DNA of 64,000 nucleotides from Gammaproteobacteria bacterium (lineage in GTDB: Bacteria; Pseudomonadota; Gammaproteobacteria; Ga0077554; Ga007554), in NCBI GenBank assembly GCA_040183005.1, contig JAMPIW010000007.1, positions 919,314-983,313 of the forward strand, written 5' to 3'. How positions within the stretch are numbered: the stretch's first letter is position 1; each line of letters opens with the position of its first letter. The translations under genes and the position numbers were made by a program. The notes beneath the pieces were generated by a model. That model did no database searches, was not told where the DNA came from, and worked only from the letters and a program-made list of their open reading frames with translations. Of this stretch, positions 1 through 9,049 are shown piece by piece.

Positions 1-393
1 ACCGATCAATCCGAGAGGGGTGATGGCGGTGGGGTGGCCGGTCTTGCCGTAACGGTGAACGACCTGGGAGGCAATTCCGCCCGAAGCGGCCAGATGACAT
101 GGGCCAAGATGGTCAGGTACCACAGATTCGTATTGGTCTGGGGCGTAACGATTGCCGTAGACGACGGTGATGAGATCTCCGGTAAAGAGTTGTGAGCGGC
201 GGCCATCGGCGAGTTCCAGGCATTTGTGCTGGCCTACCTTATCCACACGTGCCAAAACCAGATCACCGGGGCAGGGCACGATGTCGCACCGTAAGGTTAT
301 CATCGCCTCGCGAGGTAGGCGACGCGTGGTGTAAGCGCTTTTAATCAGGGCATTGTCTTTAGGGAATAACTGTGTAACGTCATTGTGTTCCAT
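1..393 (-). CDS. P-loop NTPase of the duplicated module, N-terminal part (runs off the window)
   Basis: The frame is open from ATG at 393 to the window edge (131 codons), with a GGAGAGAGA ribosome site just upstream. It aligns along its whole visible length with the complete P-loop NTPase at 59080-60138: both carry GDLVLARVDKxGQH, a GRR-LFTGD segment, VxYGNRYAPDQ and a CHL-A-GGIA stretch. Only the N-terminal domain is visible; the Walker A part would lie outside the window. It sits downstream of the response regulator on the same strand, so it probably belongs to the same regulon as the porin, hydrolase and ABC genes, as its paralogue does. Its biochemical function is unknown. Paralogy is clear from sequence; operon membership is inferred. 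Confidence 0.8.
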   Translation of the reverse strand, partial: MEHNDVTQLFPKDNALIKSAYTTRRLPREAMITLRCDIVPCPGDLVLARVDKVGQHKCLELADGRRSQLFTGDLITVVYGNRYAPDQYESVVPDHLGPCHLAASGGIASQVVHRYGKTGHPTAITPLGLIG

Positions 394-528
394 GTCTTCT
401 CTCTCCATGATTGATGAATTCGCTTTTTCCAATTACTGATCTTTGCTCGGGGTTTTCAATAACCACGGCATGGATGCACTGTAGATATTTTTCACTGCGA
501 TAGTAATTGGGACGTATCCGCAGCAGAG

Positions 529-1143
529 TCAGGGTTTACCTTTATGGCGCAGCACCATCTCCACCAGTTTTGACAAGGTGCTGGCCTGCATTTTTTCCAT
601 GATTTTGGCGCGATGCACCTCTACGGTTTTGATGCTGATGTTGAGGTCGGCGGCGATTTGCTTGTTGAGCTGGCCTGCCACGACATGCTCCATCACCTCC
701 CGTTCCCTTGGCGTGAGCAATGCAATGCGGGCGGTGACGATTTCGCGCTCGATGTTGCTGAGGCGTGCTTCCTCATCCTTGCCGAGCGCCTGCTGAATGC
801 GATCAAGCAACAACTGATCGTTGAAGGGCTTTTCGATGAAATCAACCGCCCCAATTTTCATCGCCCGCACGGCCATTGCAACATCACCATGGCCAGTGAT
901 AATGATAATCGGGATGGGGATACGATTGGTGGCGAGTTTCTCTTGCAACTCCAAGCCACTCATGCCCGGCATGCGTACATCCGCCACGAGGCAACCCGGC
1001 CTGGCGGGGTGGTAATTGGCGAGAAAATCCGCTGCTGAGGGATAGGTTTCGACATGCAATCCGATTGACTCTACCAACCAGCACAATGAGTTGCGCATAG
1101 CCGGATCATCGTCGACGACAAAAACGGTGGATTCATGATTCAT
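529..1143 (-). CDS. FixJ/StyR-type two-component response regulator
   Basis: 204 residues. The N-terminal receiver domain has the acidic triad at D11-D13, a phospho-acceptor D55 in ADVRMPG, T83 and K105 in EKPF. The C-terminal LuxR/GerE helix-turn-helix includes LTPREREVMEHVVAGQLNKQ and SIKTVEVHRAKIMEKM. This is the standard FixJ layout, so it should act as a DNA-binding transcription activator once phosphorylated by its kinase. The start overlaps the 3' end of the kinase gene by 11 nt, which is typical of a cognate pair. That kinase is broken here, so the regulator is probably orphaned or takes phosphate from another kinase. Targets are unknown; the flanking porin/ABC module and the P-loop NTPase gene are the obvious guess. 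Confidence 0.93.
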   Translation of the reverse strand: MNHESTVFVVDDDPAMRNSLCWLVESIGLHVETYPSAADFLANYHPARPGCLVADVRMPGMSGLELQEKLATNRIPIPIIIITGHGDVAMAVRAMKIGAVDFIEKPFNDQLLLDRIQQALGKDEEARLSNIEREIVTARIALLTPREREVMEHVVAGQLNKQIAADLNISIKTVEVHRAKIMEKMQASTLSKLVEMVLRHKGKP

Positions 1144-2284
1144 GGGGCATGCTCTCCTTTGCGAGAGGAAGTTTTACATGGAATGTTAAGCCACAATCGG
1201 AATTCCGGGCGACCCAGATATGGCCACCGTGAGACTCAACAATCGACCTGGAAATGGCCAGACCCATTCCCATCCCCTCCGGTTTTCGGGTAAAGAATGC
1301 GTCAAAGATGCATTGCAGATCCTCATTGGCAAGACCGGGACCCGTGTCGCGTACAGCAATTTCGGCGTAATTTTCGTCGATACGCGAGCTGGAAAACTCG
1401 ATCTCGCGGCGTGTGGAATTGCTGCTGGTGATGGCTTCGATGGCGTTGATGATTAAGTTCCATAGCACTTGATTGATTTGGATTCTGTCAACGACTACCG
1501 GCAGGGCTTCACTGGAAGTCGCAAAATTCATGCTGATGTTGTGTCGCCTTGTTTCGAAATCGGCTATAACAGCTACATCATGGATGATCTGGCTAATATC
1601 CGCGAGTGTTCGCTCTGGCTCTACTCCGCGCGAAAAATTACGGATGCGCCGGATGATTTTTGCTGCCCTCTCAGCCTGAGCGCCAATTTGTTTCAACGCC
1701 TCACTCAGATCTGTCTTGTTGATGTTCCCCGACACCAGGCGCCGCTCACATCCCCGCGTATAATTTATGATAGCGGATTGTTGATCTCGTGGGCAATGTT
1801 GGTGGCCATTTCACTGACCGTGCTGAGGCGCAGCACATGCGCGAGTTGAGACTGATGCTGGCGTGCCTTTTCTTCCGCCAGCATGCGTTCACTACTTTCG
1901 ATGGCTAGCGCTCTGTTTTTGCTCTCCAGCGATGACTGGATCACAAGCAAGTCATGCCGTTGTGATACCAGATTCTCAGCCATTTTATTGAAGCAATTTG
2001 CCAGCTCTGAAAATTCATCCGCGCCATCATGAGAGATGCGGTGGCCGAGGTCGCCGGCACTGATCGCCAAGGTACCCTGTATGAGTTTTTTGACGGGTTT
2101 GGTGATGGCGCGCACCATGAACCAGCCTATGAACATGGTCAAGGCCAGAGTGAAAATAGACGTTGCTATCGCCAGCATGATCAAGCGTTCACCGAGCGTA
2201 ACGAGCATGGCGTCTATCTCATCAACTTCGTATCTTTCACCTTGTACCAATTGATAGAGCAGACCTTTTAATTGCCCTTTAAAC

Positions 2285-3995
2285 GTAACTACTCACTCCC
2301 TTCACACGAAAAATAACTTAAAAATCTCTTGACAGGTTTTTTCTATCGAAAAAACCACTTCCTTATCTCGGTGTAAAATCTATTCTCTATTGCCGCTGGC
2401 AGGGGCTTTGATCTCTTCAATGAGCCGCCTTGCCATTTCAAGTCGAAAAAACCATTTCAGCCTGATCTGACCGTTATCAGGGGGTCGAAAAATGCCATGT
2501 TATCCTTTGGCTATTCCAAACGTATAGCCCCCCTTATTAATGGCAAGCCTAGACAAAACCTCGGTCAGAAACGAAGTCAGCCGGTTGAAAGCGGATTTTG
2601 AGCAGCTCAGTTGCGACGGTAAAGTGCCTCGCGAAACTCAGGTGCTTATGAATAGCATGTTCATGATGATGGAGCTGATGCTCTCCATTTTTCTGGAAAG
2701 AATAACCAAGAAAGACAGCCGCAACTCCAGCAAGCCCTCCTCCCAAACGGAAAAGGACGACTCCTCGTTGAGTCATCCGGGGAGCCAGGGTAAGGGGAAA
2801 AACGAAAACGGCGCCCTGCTGAAAAACACGCGCGTCAAAGAGAGTGTGACTCTTTCTAGAGTCCGCCTCTGCGATGTATGTGGCGAAGATCTGGATAATA
2901 CGCCCTGTAGTCACCATGAAAGACGGACGAAGATCGATATTGTTTTTGAGAAAGTCGTTGAGCATGTGGATGCCGAGGTCAAGCAGTGCCCGGTCTGCGA
3001 TGCGACGGTCAAAGGGAAGTTCCCGGCGGATATGCACGGCCCGTTGCAATACGGCGATGGCTTAAAGGCCTTTGTCATCAATTTACTGGTGTCTCAGATG
3101 GTCGCGATCAATCGCGCGCAAACGCTGCTGACCTCCATGATCGGTGTTGTGATCTCTGAAGCCACTCTTCTGGCTTTTGTGCTGCGGCTTCATCGTGCCT
3201 TGGAGCGGTGGGAGCAGCACGCCACCGCACAGCTGCTGAAAGCACCCTCTATGCATGTGGATGAGACCTCCTTGCGGGTGGATAAGCAAAACCACTGGAT
3301 ACACGTGTACTCCGCAGGGGAGATCACCCTCAAGTTTTTACATCGAAAACGGGGCACGGCAGCGATCACGTCGATCGATATTATTCCGCGCTACGATGGC
3401 GTCATCATTCATGACTGCTGGTCATCCTACTTGTCCTATGATCACTGCTCTCACGGCCTGTGCGGTTCGCATCTGCTGCGCGAATTGACGTTCATTGTTG
3501 ACGCCAATGACTATGCCTGGGCGCGCCACATGAAACGCCTTTTACAGGAGAGCTGCGCCACCGTCTCCAGAAGCACGGAAAAGAGATTGACCGATGAAGC
3601 ACTGGCGCGGTTGCAAAAGCGCTACCGCACGATTCTCACCCGTGGCGAAAAAGAGCTTCCACCTATTCCCCAAAAGCCCAGCGGGAAACGCGGCAAACTC
3701 GCCAAGTCAGATGCACACAATCTGCTGGACCGATTGCAAAAACATGAGGCATCCGTCCTGCTGTTCGCCAAAAACCCTCATGTCGCCTTCACCAATAACC
3801 GGGCCGAGCGTGATTTGAGAATGTCCAAGGTGAAGCAAAAGGTCTCTGGCTGTTTCCGCTCAGAGATTTATGCTCAGGCTTATTGCCGAATATCAAGCTA
3901 TCTGCAAACTATGGCCAACAAGGGACATAATCCTCTTATTGCGATTCAAATGGCTCTCGCGGGTGAGGTCAACTTAATCGGGGGTGAGTAGTTAC
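2285..3995 (+). mobile_element. IS66-family insertion sequence (single-transposase, ISBst12-like), intact
   Basis: The element is 1711 bp. Its ends are inverted repeats starting GTAACTACTCAC (2285-2296, matched by the complement of 3984-3995), with 15 of 16 bp paired. It is flanked by a perfect 8-bp direct repeat CTTTAAAC (2277-2284 and 3996-4003). GTAA termini and 8-bp duplications are the hallmarks of IS66. Only the tnpC-type gene is present, with no tnpA or tnpB, as in the ISBst12 subgroup. It sits inside the sensor kinase gene in the opposite orientation. The perfect duplication points to simple, fairly recent transposition. Confidence 0.95.
2540..3991 (+). CDS. IS66-family transposase (TnpC type)
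   Basis: 483 residues. An N-terminal basic, Ser-rich linker of roughly 45 residues follows a helical leader. Next comes a zinc-binding region with two CxxC pairs (CDVCG and CPVCD), then the DDE transposase core. Catalytic candidates are the Asp in MHVDETS, the Asp in IIHDCWSS and the Glu in NNRAERDLRM. Length and motif order fit ISBst12-type transposases. The frame is intact from ATG to a stop inside the right inverted repeat, so the element could still be active. About 240 bp between the left end and the start codon hold no other gene. Confidence 0.93.
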   Translation: MASLDKTSVRNEVSRLKADFEQLSCDGKVPRETQVLMNSMFMMMELMLSIFLERITKKDSRNSSKPSSQTEKDDSSLSHPGSQGKGKNENGALLKNTRVKESVTLSRVRLCDVCGEDLDNTPCSHHERRTKIDIVFEKVVEHVDAEVKQCPVCDATVKGKFPADMHGPLQYGDGLKAFVINLLVSQMVAINRAQTLLTSMIGVVISEATLLAFVLRLHRALERWEQHATAQLLKAPSMHVDETSLRVDKQNHWIHVYSAGEITLKFLHRKRGTAAITSIDIIPRYDGVIIHDCWSSYLSYDHCSHGLCGSHLLRELTFIVDANDYAWARHMKRLLQESCATVSRSTEKRLTDEALARLQKRYRTILTRGEKELPPIPQKPSGKRGKLAKSDAHNLLDRLQKHEASVLLFAKNPHVAFTNNRAERDLRMSKVKQKVSGCFRSEIYAQAYCRISSYLQTMANKGHNPLIAIQMALAGEVNLIGGE

Positions 3996-4558
3996 CTTTA
4001 AACTTTAGCTCTATGGTATTTTGTAAAAACCGTAGCGCCTGTTCTTGATATCCTGCGCTGTGCAGTAGCAAAGCCTGATTAACATAATGAACACTGTCGT
4101 TATAGGCAGCGCGGATTTCTTGCAATAATTGCAATTCCTGTTTTTGTTTTTCCTTGTCTTCCCCTTCCCTGTTGGCGATTTCTTGGCGAATATTTTTCTC
4201 CAAGAGATCCATAATCAGCTTGGTCTTTTTTGCAATGCTCTTGAGATGGATAGGGCTTCTTCCCTCACCACTCTCAGAGGCCGATAGGTCGTACGGGACG
4301 ACCATGTAATCGTAAGTTTTCATGAAGTAGCGGTACATTTCGCCGGAAAGGCGAAGGCTGCTTTCCAGTACGCCGTGGGATAGCGCATTGAGCGTGATCA
4401 GGCGCTCTTCCCGTTTAATGCCTATATACAATGCCGCCAGCGTCACCAACGTCAGCGCGGCGATCATGGTTAGCATGATTAACATTTTGAATCTAATTGT
4501 CATTTTTACGATGCTATATATTTATCAAGGGTGCGTGATAGCGAACATTTTCATGTAT

Positions 4559-5824
4559 TTAAAATTCATACTGCACGCGGCCCAACAGCATTTTCGGGCG
4601 CTCATCTCCATTTCTGGTGTGGGCAGTGACCCATATATAGTTCACCATGAATCGCCACTGAGAGCTAATATGCCAGTTGAGTCCTGCGGTAATATTACTT
4701 TGTTTTCCGCCCCTGATTGGGCCGTCATTCAGATCCAGCGTGGAATAGCGTAGCGCCAGTTCCCAGGCGCCAATCTTACGCTTGGGCTTGATACGCTCGA
4801 AGCTGCCGATTTTGGCATTGTAGGGGCGCGATTCCCCGGTCATCAGCCAACTGGCGTAAACATAGCCTCCTTCGAAGTCGAGTGTCTCATGGCCGCTTTT
4901 GCGCATGATCCTGGTTTTTGTCGCTTCGCCTTGCAGTGAAAACGGGCCGTGCGCCACAGCGCCTTCGAAGTTCGTTCCGCCGTAGCGGTCGACATGGGCG
5001 ATAGTATGTGTGTCGACGAACTCCACTTCAGCGAGATCGGCTTCAGGCTCGGACTGGAAACGGATTGTCTGCCGCGCGTCCGGTTCGCGGTAGGTGGCGG
5101 AGAGTCCGAGGTGCATGGTATCCAGCGAGACAGAGGGGGCGAGGGTAAAGCGGCCAGTCACGCCGCGTTCCACGGAGTAAACACGGTTGGTTGTGAGTCT
5201 CTCATCCTCCCAAAACAGGCCACCACTGGCGCTCCAGCGCTTGCCCCCGGTCTGCATCACGGCGCCCAAGTTATAGCCGGGCGCAAGGGCACCCGGCAGG
5301 GCGCGTTCCATAAAGGGAATAAGGCGCGTGCTGGTGGCTTGCTCCATCCCGAAAGGTTCTCTTTGCAAACCCAGCTTGATCGTTGTGTCGCGCAGGCCGG
5401 TATAGCTCAGCGTAGTTGCCCTGAACCCGGGCTCATCGCCGGTGAATTCGTAACTGGCGGCGTAGCGCCAGTGACGCCCGGCGGTGCCACTTAGCCCCAG
5501 ACGCGCGCTTGATAATTCGCCGCGATTCTCCAGCGGCGTTTGATCTGCCGCTCCTGCGCATCCCGCGCCCGCGCATTCCCGCACGTTGTCAAATATCGCA
5601 CCATCCGCCCTGAGGCGGCCGGTCACGCGGAAGGTAAATGGTTTGTGTTGCTCGGCTTCCACACTTTGCGCGGCGGCCGCTCCTGCGCCTCCTGCGCTCG
5701 CGGCACTTGTGCGTCCCTGCACGGCGGCATCTTGATCGGTTGATGATGCTGCCGCTCCTGCACATTCTGTACATGCCGTGACGCAGAGAACAAGCGGTAG
5801 CAGATATGCTCTAACGTTCACCAT
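4559..5824 (-). CDS. OprP/OprO-like outer-membrane porin (module copy 1)
   Basis: About 421 residues from MVNVRAYLLPLVLCV, which gives a proper signal peptide; the frame is open further upstream, but that part lies inside the hydrolase gene. The mature part opens with an Ala-rich low-complexity stretch, then beta-barrel repeats typical of phosphate-selective porin O/P family proteins (GRLRADGAIF, REPFGMEQATSTR, FMERALPGALAPGYNLG) and ends with an aromatic residue (RVQYEF), the usual outer-membrane assembly signal. The start overlaps the 3' end of the hydrolase gene by 14 nt, so translation is probably coupled. A diverged paralogue lies at 55348-56496 in the same gene order. The substrate may be an anion, but I see nothing that proves specificity. 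Confidence 0.88.
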   Translation of the reverse strand: MVNVRAYLLPLVLCVTACTECAGAAASSTDQDAAVQGRTSAASAGGAGAAAAQSVEAEQHKPFTFRVTGRLRADGAIFDNVRECAGAGCAGAADQTPLENRGELSSARLGLSGTAGRHWRYAASYEFTGDEPGFRATTLSYTGLRDTTIKLGLQREPFGMEQATSTRLIPFMERALPGALAPGYNLGAVMQTGGKRWSASGGLFWEDERLTTNRVYSVERGVTGRFTLAPSVSLDTMHLGLSATYREPDARQTIRFQSEPEADLAEVEFVDTHTIAHVDRYGGTNFEGAVAHGPFSLQGEATKTRIMRKSGHETLDFEGGYVYASWLMTGESRPYNAKIGSFERIKPKRKIGAWELALRYSTLDLNDGPIRGGKQSNITAGLNWHISSQWRFMVNYIWVTAHTRNGDERPKMLLGRVQYEF

Positions 5825-6731
5825 CAGGTGCGCCGAACAGATATTCGAATACATACTTCCCCATGCCGCGGCGCATGCCGCGCCGGAAAGAATGGCCGCA
5901 GCGCGGAAGGATGTGCATAACATAGCGGGTATCCAGCCCTCGATCATGTGCGGCGGCGGTCATGGCCTCGGCCCAGCGCTGGGCGCGTGCCAGCCGGTTA
6001 CGCCCTTGTTGTTCTGCCAGGCGTGGCGCCTTGTTGAGCGCGCTGCCTGCCTTGATGTCGCGTTCACCCACCACCACGCCGCCCGGCACCTTCAGAAAGC
6101 GCTCTGGTTCGAGGCGCACATCCGGTAAATCACGTCGCTGTTTTATACCGCGTGGATATTTGAGTGTGGCGTCGGGGAAGGTATACCATCCCGCCGCGCC
6201 GACCATGAATCTTGCCACACGCTCAGGGTAGGCCATGGCGTAGCGGTGCACGAATTGCCCCCCGCCGGAGAATCCAAACAGGTACACACTGTCGACGGCG
6301 GCACCGGTGAGCGTTTGTACTTCGGCGAGTATCTGGTGCAGCGTCTGATCGGCGCGTTTCCCGTGGCCCGCCTTCCCGAGCTGCTGGTATTTGGCGAAGC
6401 GGTTGGCGGAAAATATCGGGGCAACCAACACCACGCCATAGCGTTCGACAAAGGGTGCGAACAGCCGTGCGTGCTCCTCGGCATTGCGAGAAATACCGTG
6501 AACAGTGACGAACACCCGCGCCGTACATGGATGCACAAGTGTCGCGGGAGGAAGGATGCCGTGAGCGACCGCCCCTACGTTGATCTGAGGTAGATACAGA
6601 TAGTAGCGCTGGAATGGGTCGTCACGCAGGGTGCAGAGTTGGATGTTGGGTTTCGGGGTCGACGTTGCCGCAATTTCAGTAAACGCGGCGGCGGTATTGT
6701 TGTGGAGCATGAGCATGCCTGTGTCGATCAA
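5811..6731 (-). CDS. Alpha/beta-hydrolase, PHB-depolymerase-like esterase (module copy 1)
   Basis: 306 residues. The fold is seen in VTVHGISRNAEEHA (oxyanion-hole region), VVLVAPIFS, and the nucleophile elbow GFSGGGQF. A C-terminal His-containing segment (HILPRCGHSFR) probably provides the catalytic His. It resembles poly(3-hydroxybutyrate) depolymerase/LpqC-type esterases. Its start forms an ATGA overlap with the stop of the ABC transporter gene, and its end overlaps the porin gene. Unlike its paralogue at 56493, it has no obvious signal peptide, so the two copies may act in different compartments. Substrate unknown. Confidence 0.87.
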   Translation of the reverse strand: MIDTGMLMLHNNTAAAFTEIAATSTPKPNIQLCTLRDDPFQRYYLYLPQINVGAVAHGILPPATLVHPCTARVFVTVHGISRNAEEHARLFAPFVERYGVVLVAPIFSANRFAKYQQLGKAGHGKRADQTLHQILAEVQTLTGAAVDSVYLFGFSGGGQFVHRYAMAYPERVARFMVGAAGWYTFPDATLKYPRGIKQRRDLPDVRLEPERFLKVPGGVVVGERDIKAGSALNKAPRLAEQQGRNRLARAQRWAEAMTAAAHDRGLDTRYVMHILPRCGHSFRRGMRRGMGKYVFEYLFGAPDGER

Positions 6732-8434
6732 CTGGCTTTTCTGGAACGCACATCGTGGAACAGACTCAAGGTTGGGCCATCACGATTCAGCAGTTCCCGC
6801 GCTGGACCACTGTCGATGAGCCGCCCATCTTGCAGATACCAAATAACATCCGCCTTGGCCGCATATTCCAGGCGGTGTGTCACCAGCAAAATAGTGCCGT
6901 GGTATTCTTCGAGAATGCGCCGCAGCACCGCGCCGGCCTGCGGGTCGAGGTTGGCGTCCGCCTCGTCCAGCAATAACACGGCTGGCTCGCCGAGCAGCGC
7001 CCGCGCCAGTGCGATGCGTTGCCGCTGACCGAGGGAGAGGTTGACACCAGCATCGTTGATGCGGGTTTTCATGCCGTTGGGCAGGGTCTTGATGAGTTCA
7101 TCAAGCGCGCAAAACGCGCTGATTTTGCTAATTTCTTCGTCTGGTGCCTGCTGCCAACGATAGCGCAGGTTGTCCTCTACCGTGCCGCGCATCAACGGCA
7201 GGTCGGGGCTTGCCATGCTGACGGCGCGGTGCACCGACGCCAGGCTGTAGGCCGCAAGGTCTTGGCCATCCAACAGGATGGCGCCGCTTTCCGGCTGGAT
7301 CAGGCGTGCCGCCGCCAGCAGCAGCGTGGACTTGCCGGCACCGTTCGGCCCCACGATGGCGACCGTCTGGCCCGGCTCCACTACGGCGGAAAAGGCATGC
7401 AGCCCATCCAGACTCAACTCCCTGAATTCAAGCCGGCCTGGCCCCGGCAGCAAATCCTGCGTGCCGGGGAGTTCCTGGAATGGTGCGGGCGTGTTGATGA
7501 ACTCAAGCAGCTTTTGGCGCGCTACAATCGTGCCCTGCCAATATTCGTATACCCGCCCCAAGTCGCGCAACGGCGGCGTCAACAACCCCACGATGCTCAT
7601 CGCGGCCACTACTGTACCGGGCGTGATTTGGCCGGCAATCGCTTCAAGCGCACCCAAAATCAGCACGGTGCCGGCCGTGAGGGCGGCGGTGGCCTCAGTA
7701 ATGCCTCGCAACCGGCCGGTGACGCGGGCCTGATCCACCATGGCTTCTTTGAGGTGTCGACTTTGGTTCGCCACACGCTTGCGCTCTTTTTCCGATCTGC
7801 CGAATACCTGGACGACAGCGAGCGCGGAAATTTTTTCATTGATATTCGCGGCAAGCCGCGCACGGCGATGGCGTGCCTCACGCACCACAGCCTGCATACG
7901 CTTGCCTTGGGCGAGCACTACCACGCTACCTGCCAGCAGCATTGCGCCTGCCGCGAGCGCCAGTATTCCATTTACAAAGGATAAGGCGAAGGTCGCACCC
8001 GTGATGCTAACACCACCCACGATAAGCCGTGCCATGCCCAAACTTACCCAGCGCCTGAATACCGTCAAGTCACCGATGAAGCGCAGCATCACTCCGCCTC
8101 GACTGCGTTTTTGTGTGGTACGCACTGCGGAGTTTCTGAGACTGTCGAACAGCTGCATGCGCACCTGATCCACGTAATCCTGACCCATGCGCTCGGCGTC
8201 CGTGTATTCCACCATGCGCAGCCAGGCGATAAACAAGGCTAGCAGTGCAAGACCGATAGCGGGCCATGCCAGGGCTGCTGCGGAGAAAGGTTCGGTGGCG
8301 GTGATGATGTGGTCAAAAATGAACTTGACCAGCAAGGCGGTAGTTATCGCCACGCCTGCCTGCGCCAAACCGTTGAGCACCAGCTTGGTTAGCCACGCCA
8401 GGCGTCGTTTTTCAAATATACGAGGTAAGTCCAT
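6728..8434 (-). CDS. ABC exporter, fused membrane and ATPase domains (module copy 1)
   Basis: 568 residues from ATG at 8434, preceded by AAGGA with 6-nt spacing; a GTG three bases earlier is less well placed. The N-terminal half holds about six transmembrane helices. The C-terminal half is a complete ATPase: Walker A GPNGAGKST, signature LSLGQRQRIALARALL, Walker B AVLLLDEADAN and a switch His in VTHRLEY. This is a half-size exporter that should work as a homodimer. It is the first gene of a tightly overlapping set with the hydrolase and porin. The paralogue at 57374-59080 has the same length and neighbours. Cargo unknown; a lipid, peptide or small-molecule substrate is possible. Confidence 0.92.
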   Translation of the reverse strand: MDLPRIFEKRRLAWLTKLVLNGLAQAGVAITTALLVKFIFDHIITATEPFSAAALAWPAIGLALLALFIAWLRMVEYTDAERMGQDYVDQVRMQLFDSLRNSAVRTTQKRSRGGVMLRFIGDLTVFRRWVSLGMARLIVGGVSITGATFALSFVNGILALAAGAMLLAGSVVVLAQGKRMQAVVREARHRRARLAANINEKISALAVVQVFGRSEKERKRVANQSRHLKEAMVDQARVTGRLRGITEATAALTAGTVLILGALEAIAGQITPGTVVAAMSIVGLLTPPLRDLGRVYEYWQGTIVARQKLLEFINTPAPFQELPGTQDLLPGPGRLEFRELSLDGLHAFSAVVEPGQTVAIVGPNGAGKSTLLLAAARLIQPESGAILLDGQDLAAYSLASVHRAVSMASPDLPLMRGTVEDNLRYRWQQAPDEEISKISAFCALDELIKTLPNGMKTRINDAGVNLSLGQRQRIALARALLGEPAVLLLDEADANLDPQAGAVLRRILEEYHGTILLVTHRLEYAAKADVIWYLQDGRLIDSGPARELLNRDGPTLSLFHDVRSRKAS

Positions 8435-8581
8435 CACGTTTCCTTGTGCGTATGTGCGCTTAAAATAGCCTTTTTAGCGCTTTTTAATGATACTCCTGGC
8501 TGTCCTCCCGGTCTTTCAGGGTAAACCCTAGCTTCATTCAGGGTGGATACATTCTTGGCGACGTAATCTACCGTTGTAGAA

Positions 8582-9049
8582 CTATCCCTCCGGCAAAAGT
8601 TCTTCCTTGATCCTCTCCACCAGCATGGGCAACGCCCCGACGGTTTCGGGAGCTAAGGTATCGCACTGGTCAAGATTGCACACCTCCACGCCGTAGAGCA
8701 CCAGTCTCGCCGGCAGCATCCCCAGCGTTCTGCCCAGCGCCAGGCTTTCGGCCACACCAAAGCCATGACTGGAGAGCAATGCCGCCTCCATCTCGATCTC
8801 TTCATCCTGCAAGCGGCGGACCGTGCCGGGCACGGCGCCGCTGCGCATGGCATCAATGAGAATGACGTGGGAGGCCCCCTCCATGAGCATGAGCAATCCG
8901 CTGGCCGGTCGATCACAGCATTGCACACTCACCAGACCTTGCGGAAAATGCCCCAGCAATCCCGATCTGCGGACGGCCTCTGCCGCCTCCCAACCCAGCC
9001 GATCGTCACCGAAGGGCGAGCCGATGCCGATGATGCGGATCGGTATCAC
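8582..9049 (-). CDS. [NiFe]-hydrogenase maturation endopeptidase
   Basis: 155 residues. The N-terminal motif GIGSPFGDDRLGW and the downstream VILIDAMRSG and SSHGFGV are characteristic of the HycI/HoxW/HyaD protease family, which uses acidic and His residues to bind the nickel of the precursor large subunit. The GTG start overlaps the stop codon of the large-subunit gene (GTGA), so the two are translationally coupled. The substrate is presumably the C-terminal tail after the last cysteine motif of that large subunit. The gene closes the hydrogenase operon; 8438-8581, between it and the ABC gene, holds nothing I recognise. Confidence 0.92.
   Translation of the reverse strand: MIPIRIIGIGSPFGDDRLGWEAAEAVRRSGLLGHFPQGLVSVQCCDRPASGLLMLMEGASHVILIDAMRSGAVPGTVRRLQDEEIEMEAALLSSHGFGVAESLALGRTLGMLPARLVLYGVEVCNLDQCDTLAPETVGALPMLVERIKEELLPEG

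Larger units (their letters stand above)
1133..4503 (-). pseudogene. Sensor histidine kinase, broken by an IS66 insertion and by a frameshift
   Basis: The N-terminal part (4503 to about 3996) has a transmembrane helix at residues 7-28 followed by a helical periplasmic region. After the insertion element (2285-3995) the frame resumes at 2284 with a second membrane helix, a HAMP region and the H-box HEINNPLS, then stops at 1765. The following frame (about 1764-1133) carries the N-box NLIINAIEA, DTGPGL and the GMGMGLAIS ATP lid. Removing the IS and one 8-bp duplication rejoins the first two parts in frame (KFKG-QLKGLLYQL). The second break is a frameshift at 1768-1774. The last codons overlap the response regulator start. 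Two independent lesions mean no functional kinase can be made; the disruption looks recent because both parts are otherwise well preserved. Confidence 0.93.

Noticed and set aside
613..1038. Long plus-strand frame opposite the response regulator
   Set aside because: It lies entirely on the complement of a clearly conserved gene with intact motifs and has no ribosome site or family features.
4949..5494. Plus-strand frame of 181 codons opposite the porin
   Set aside because: The GC-rich porin gene creates antisense open frames; the porin signal peptide, barrel repeats and operon overlap decide the real strand.
7019..7984. Plus-strand frame of 321 codons opposite the ABC exporter
   Set aside because: The minus strand carries Walker A, signature and Walker B motifs; the antisense product matches nothing and lacks a start signal.
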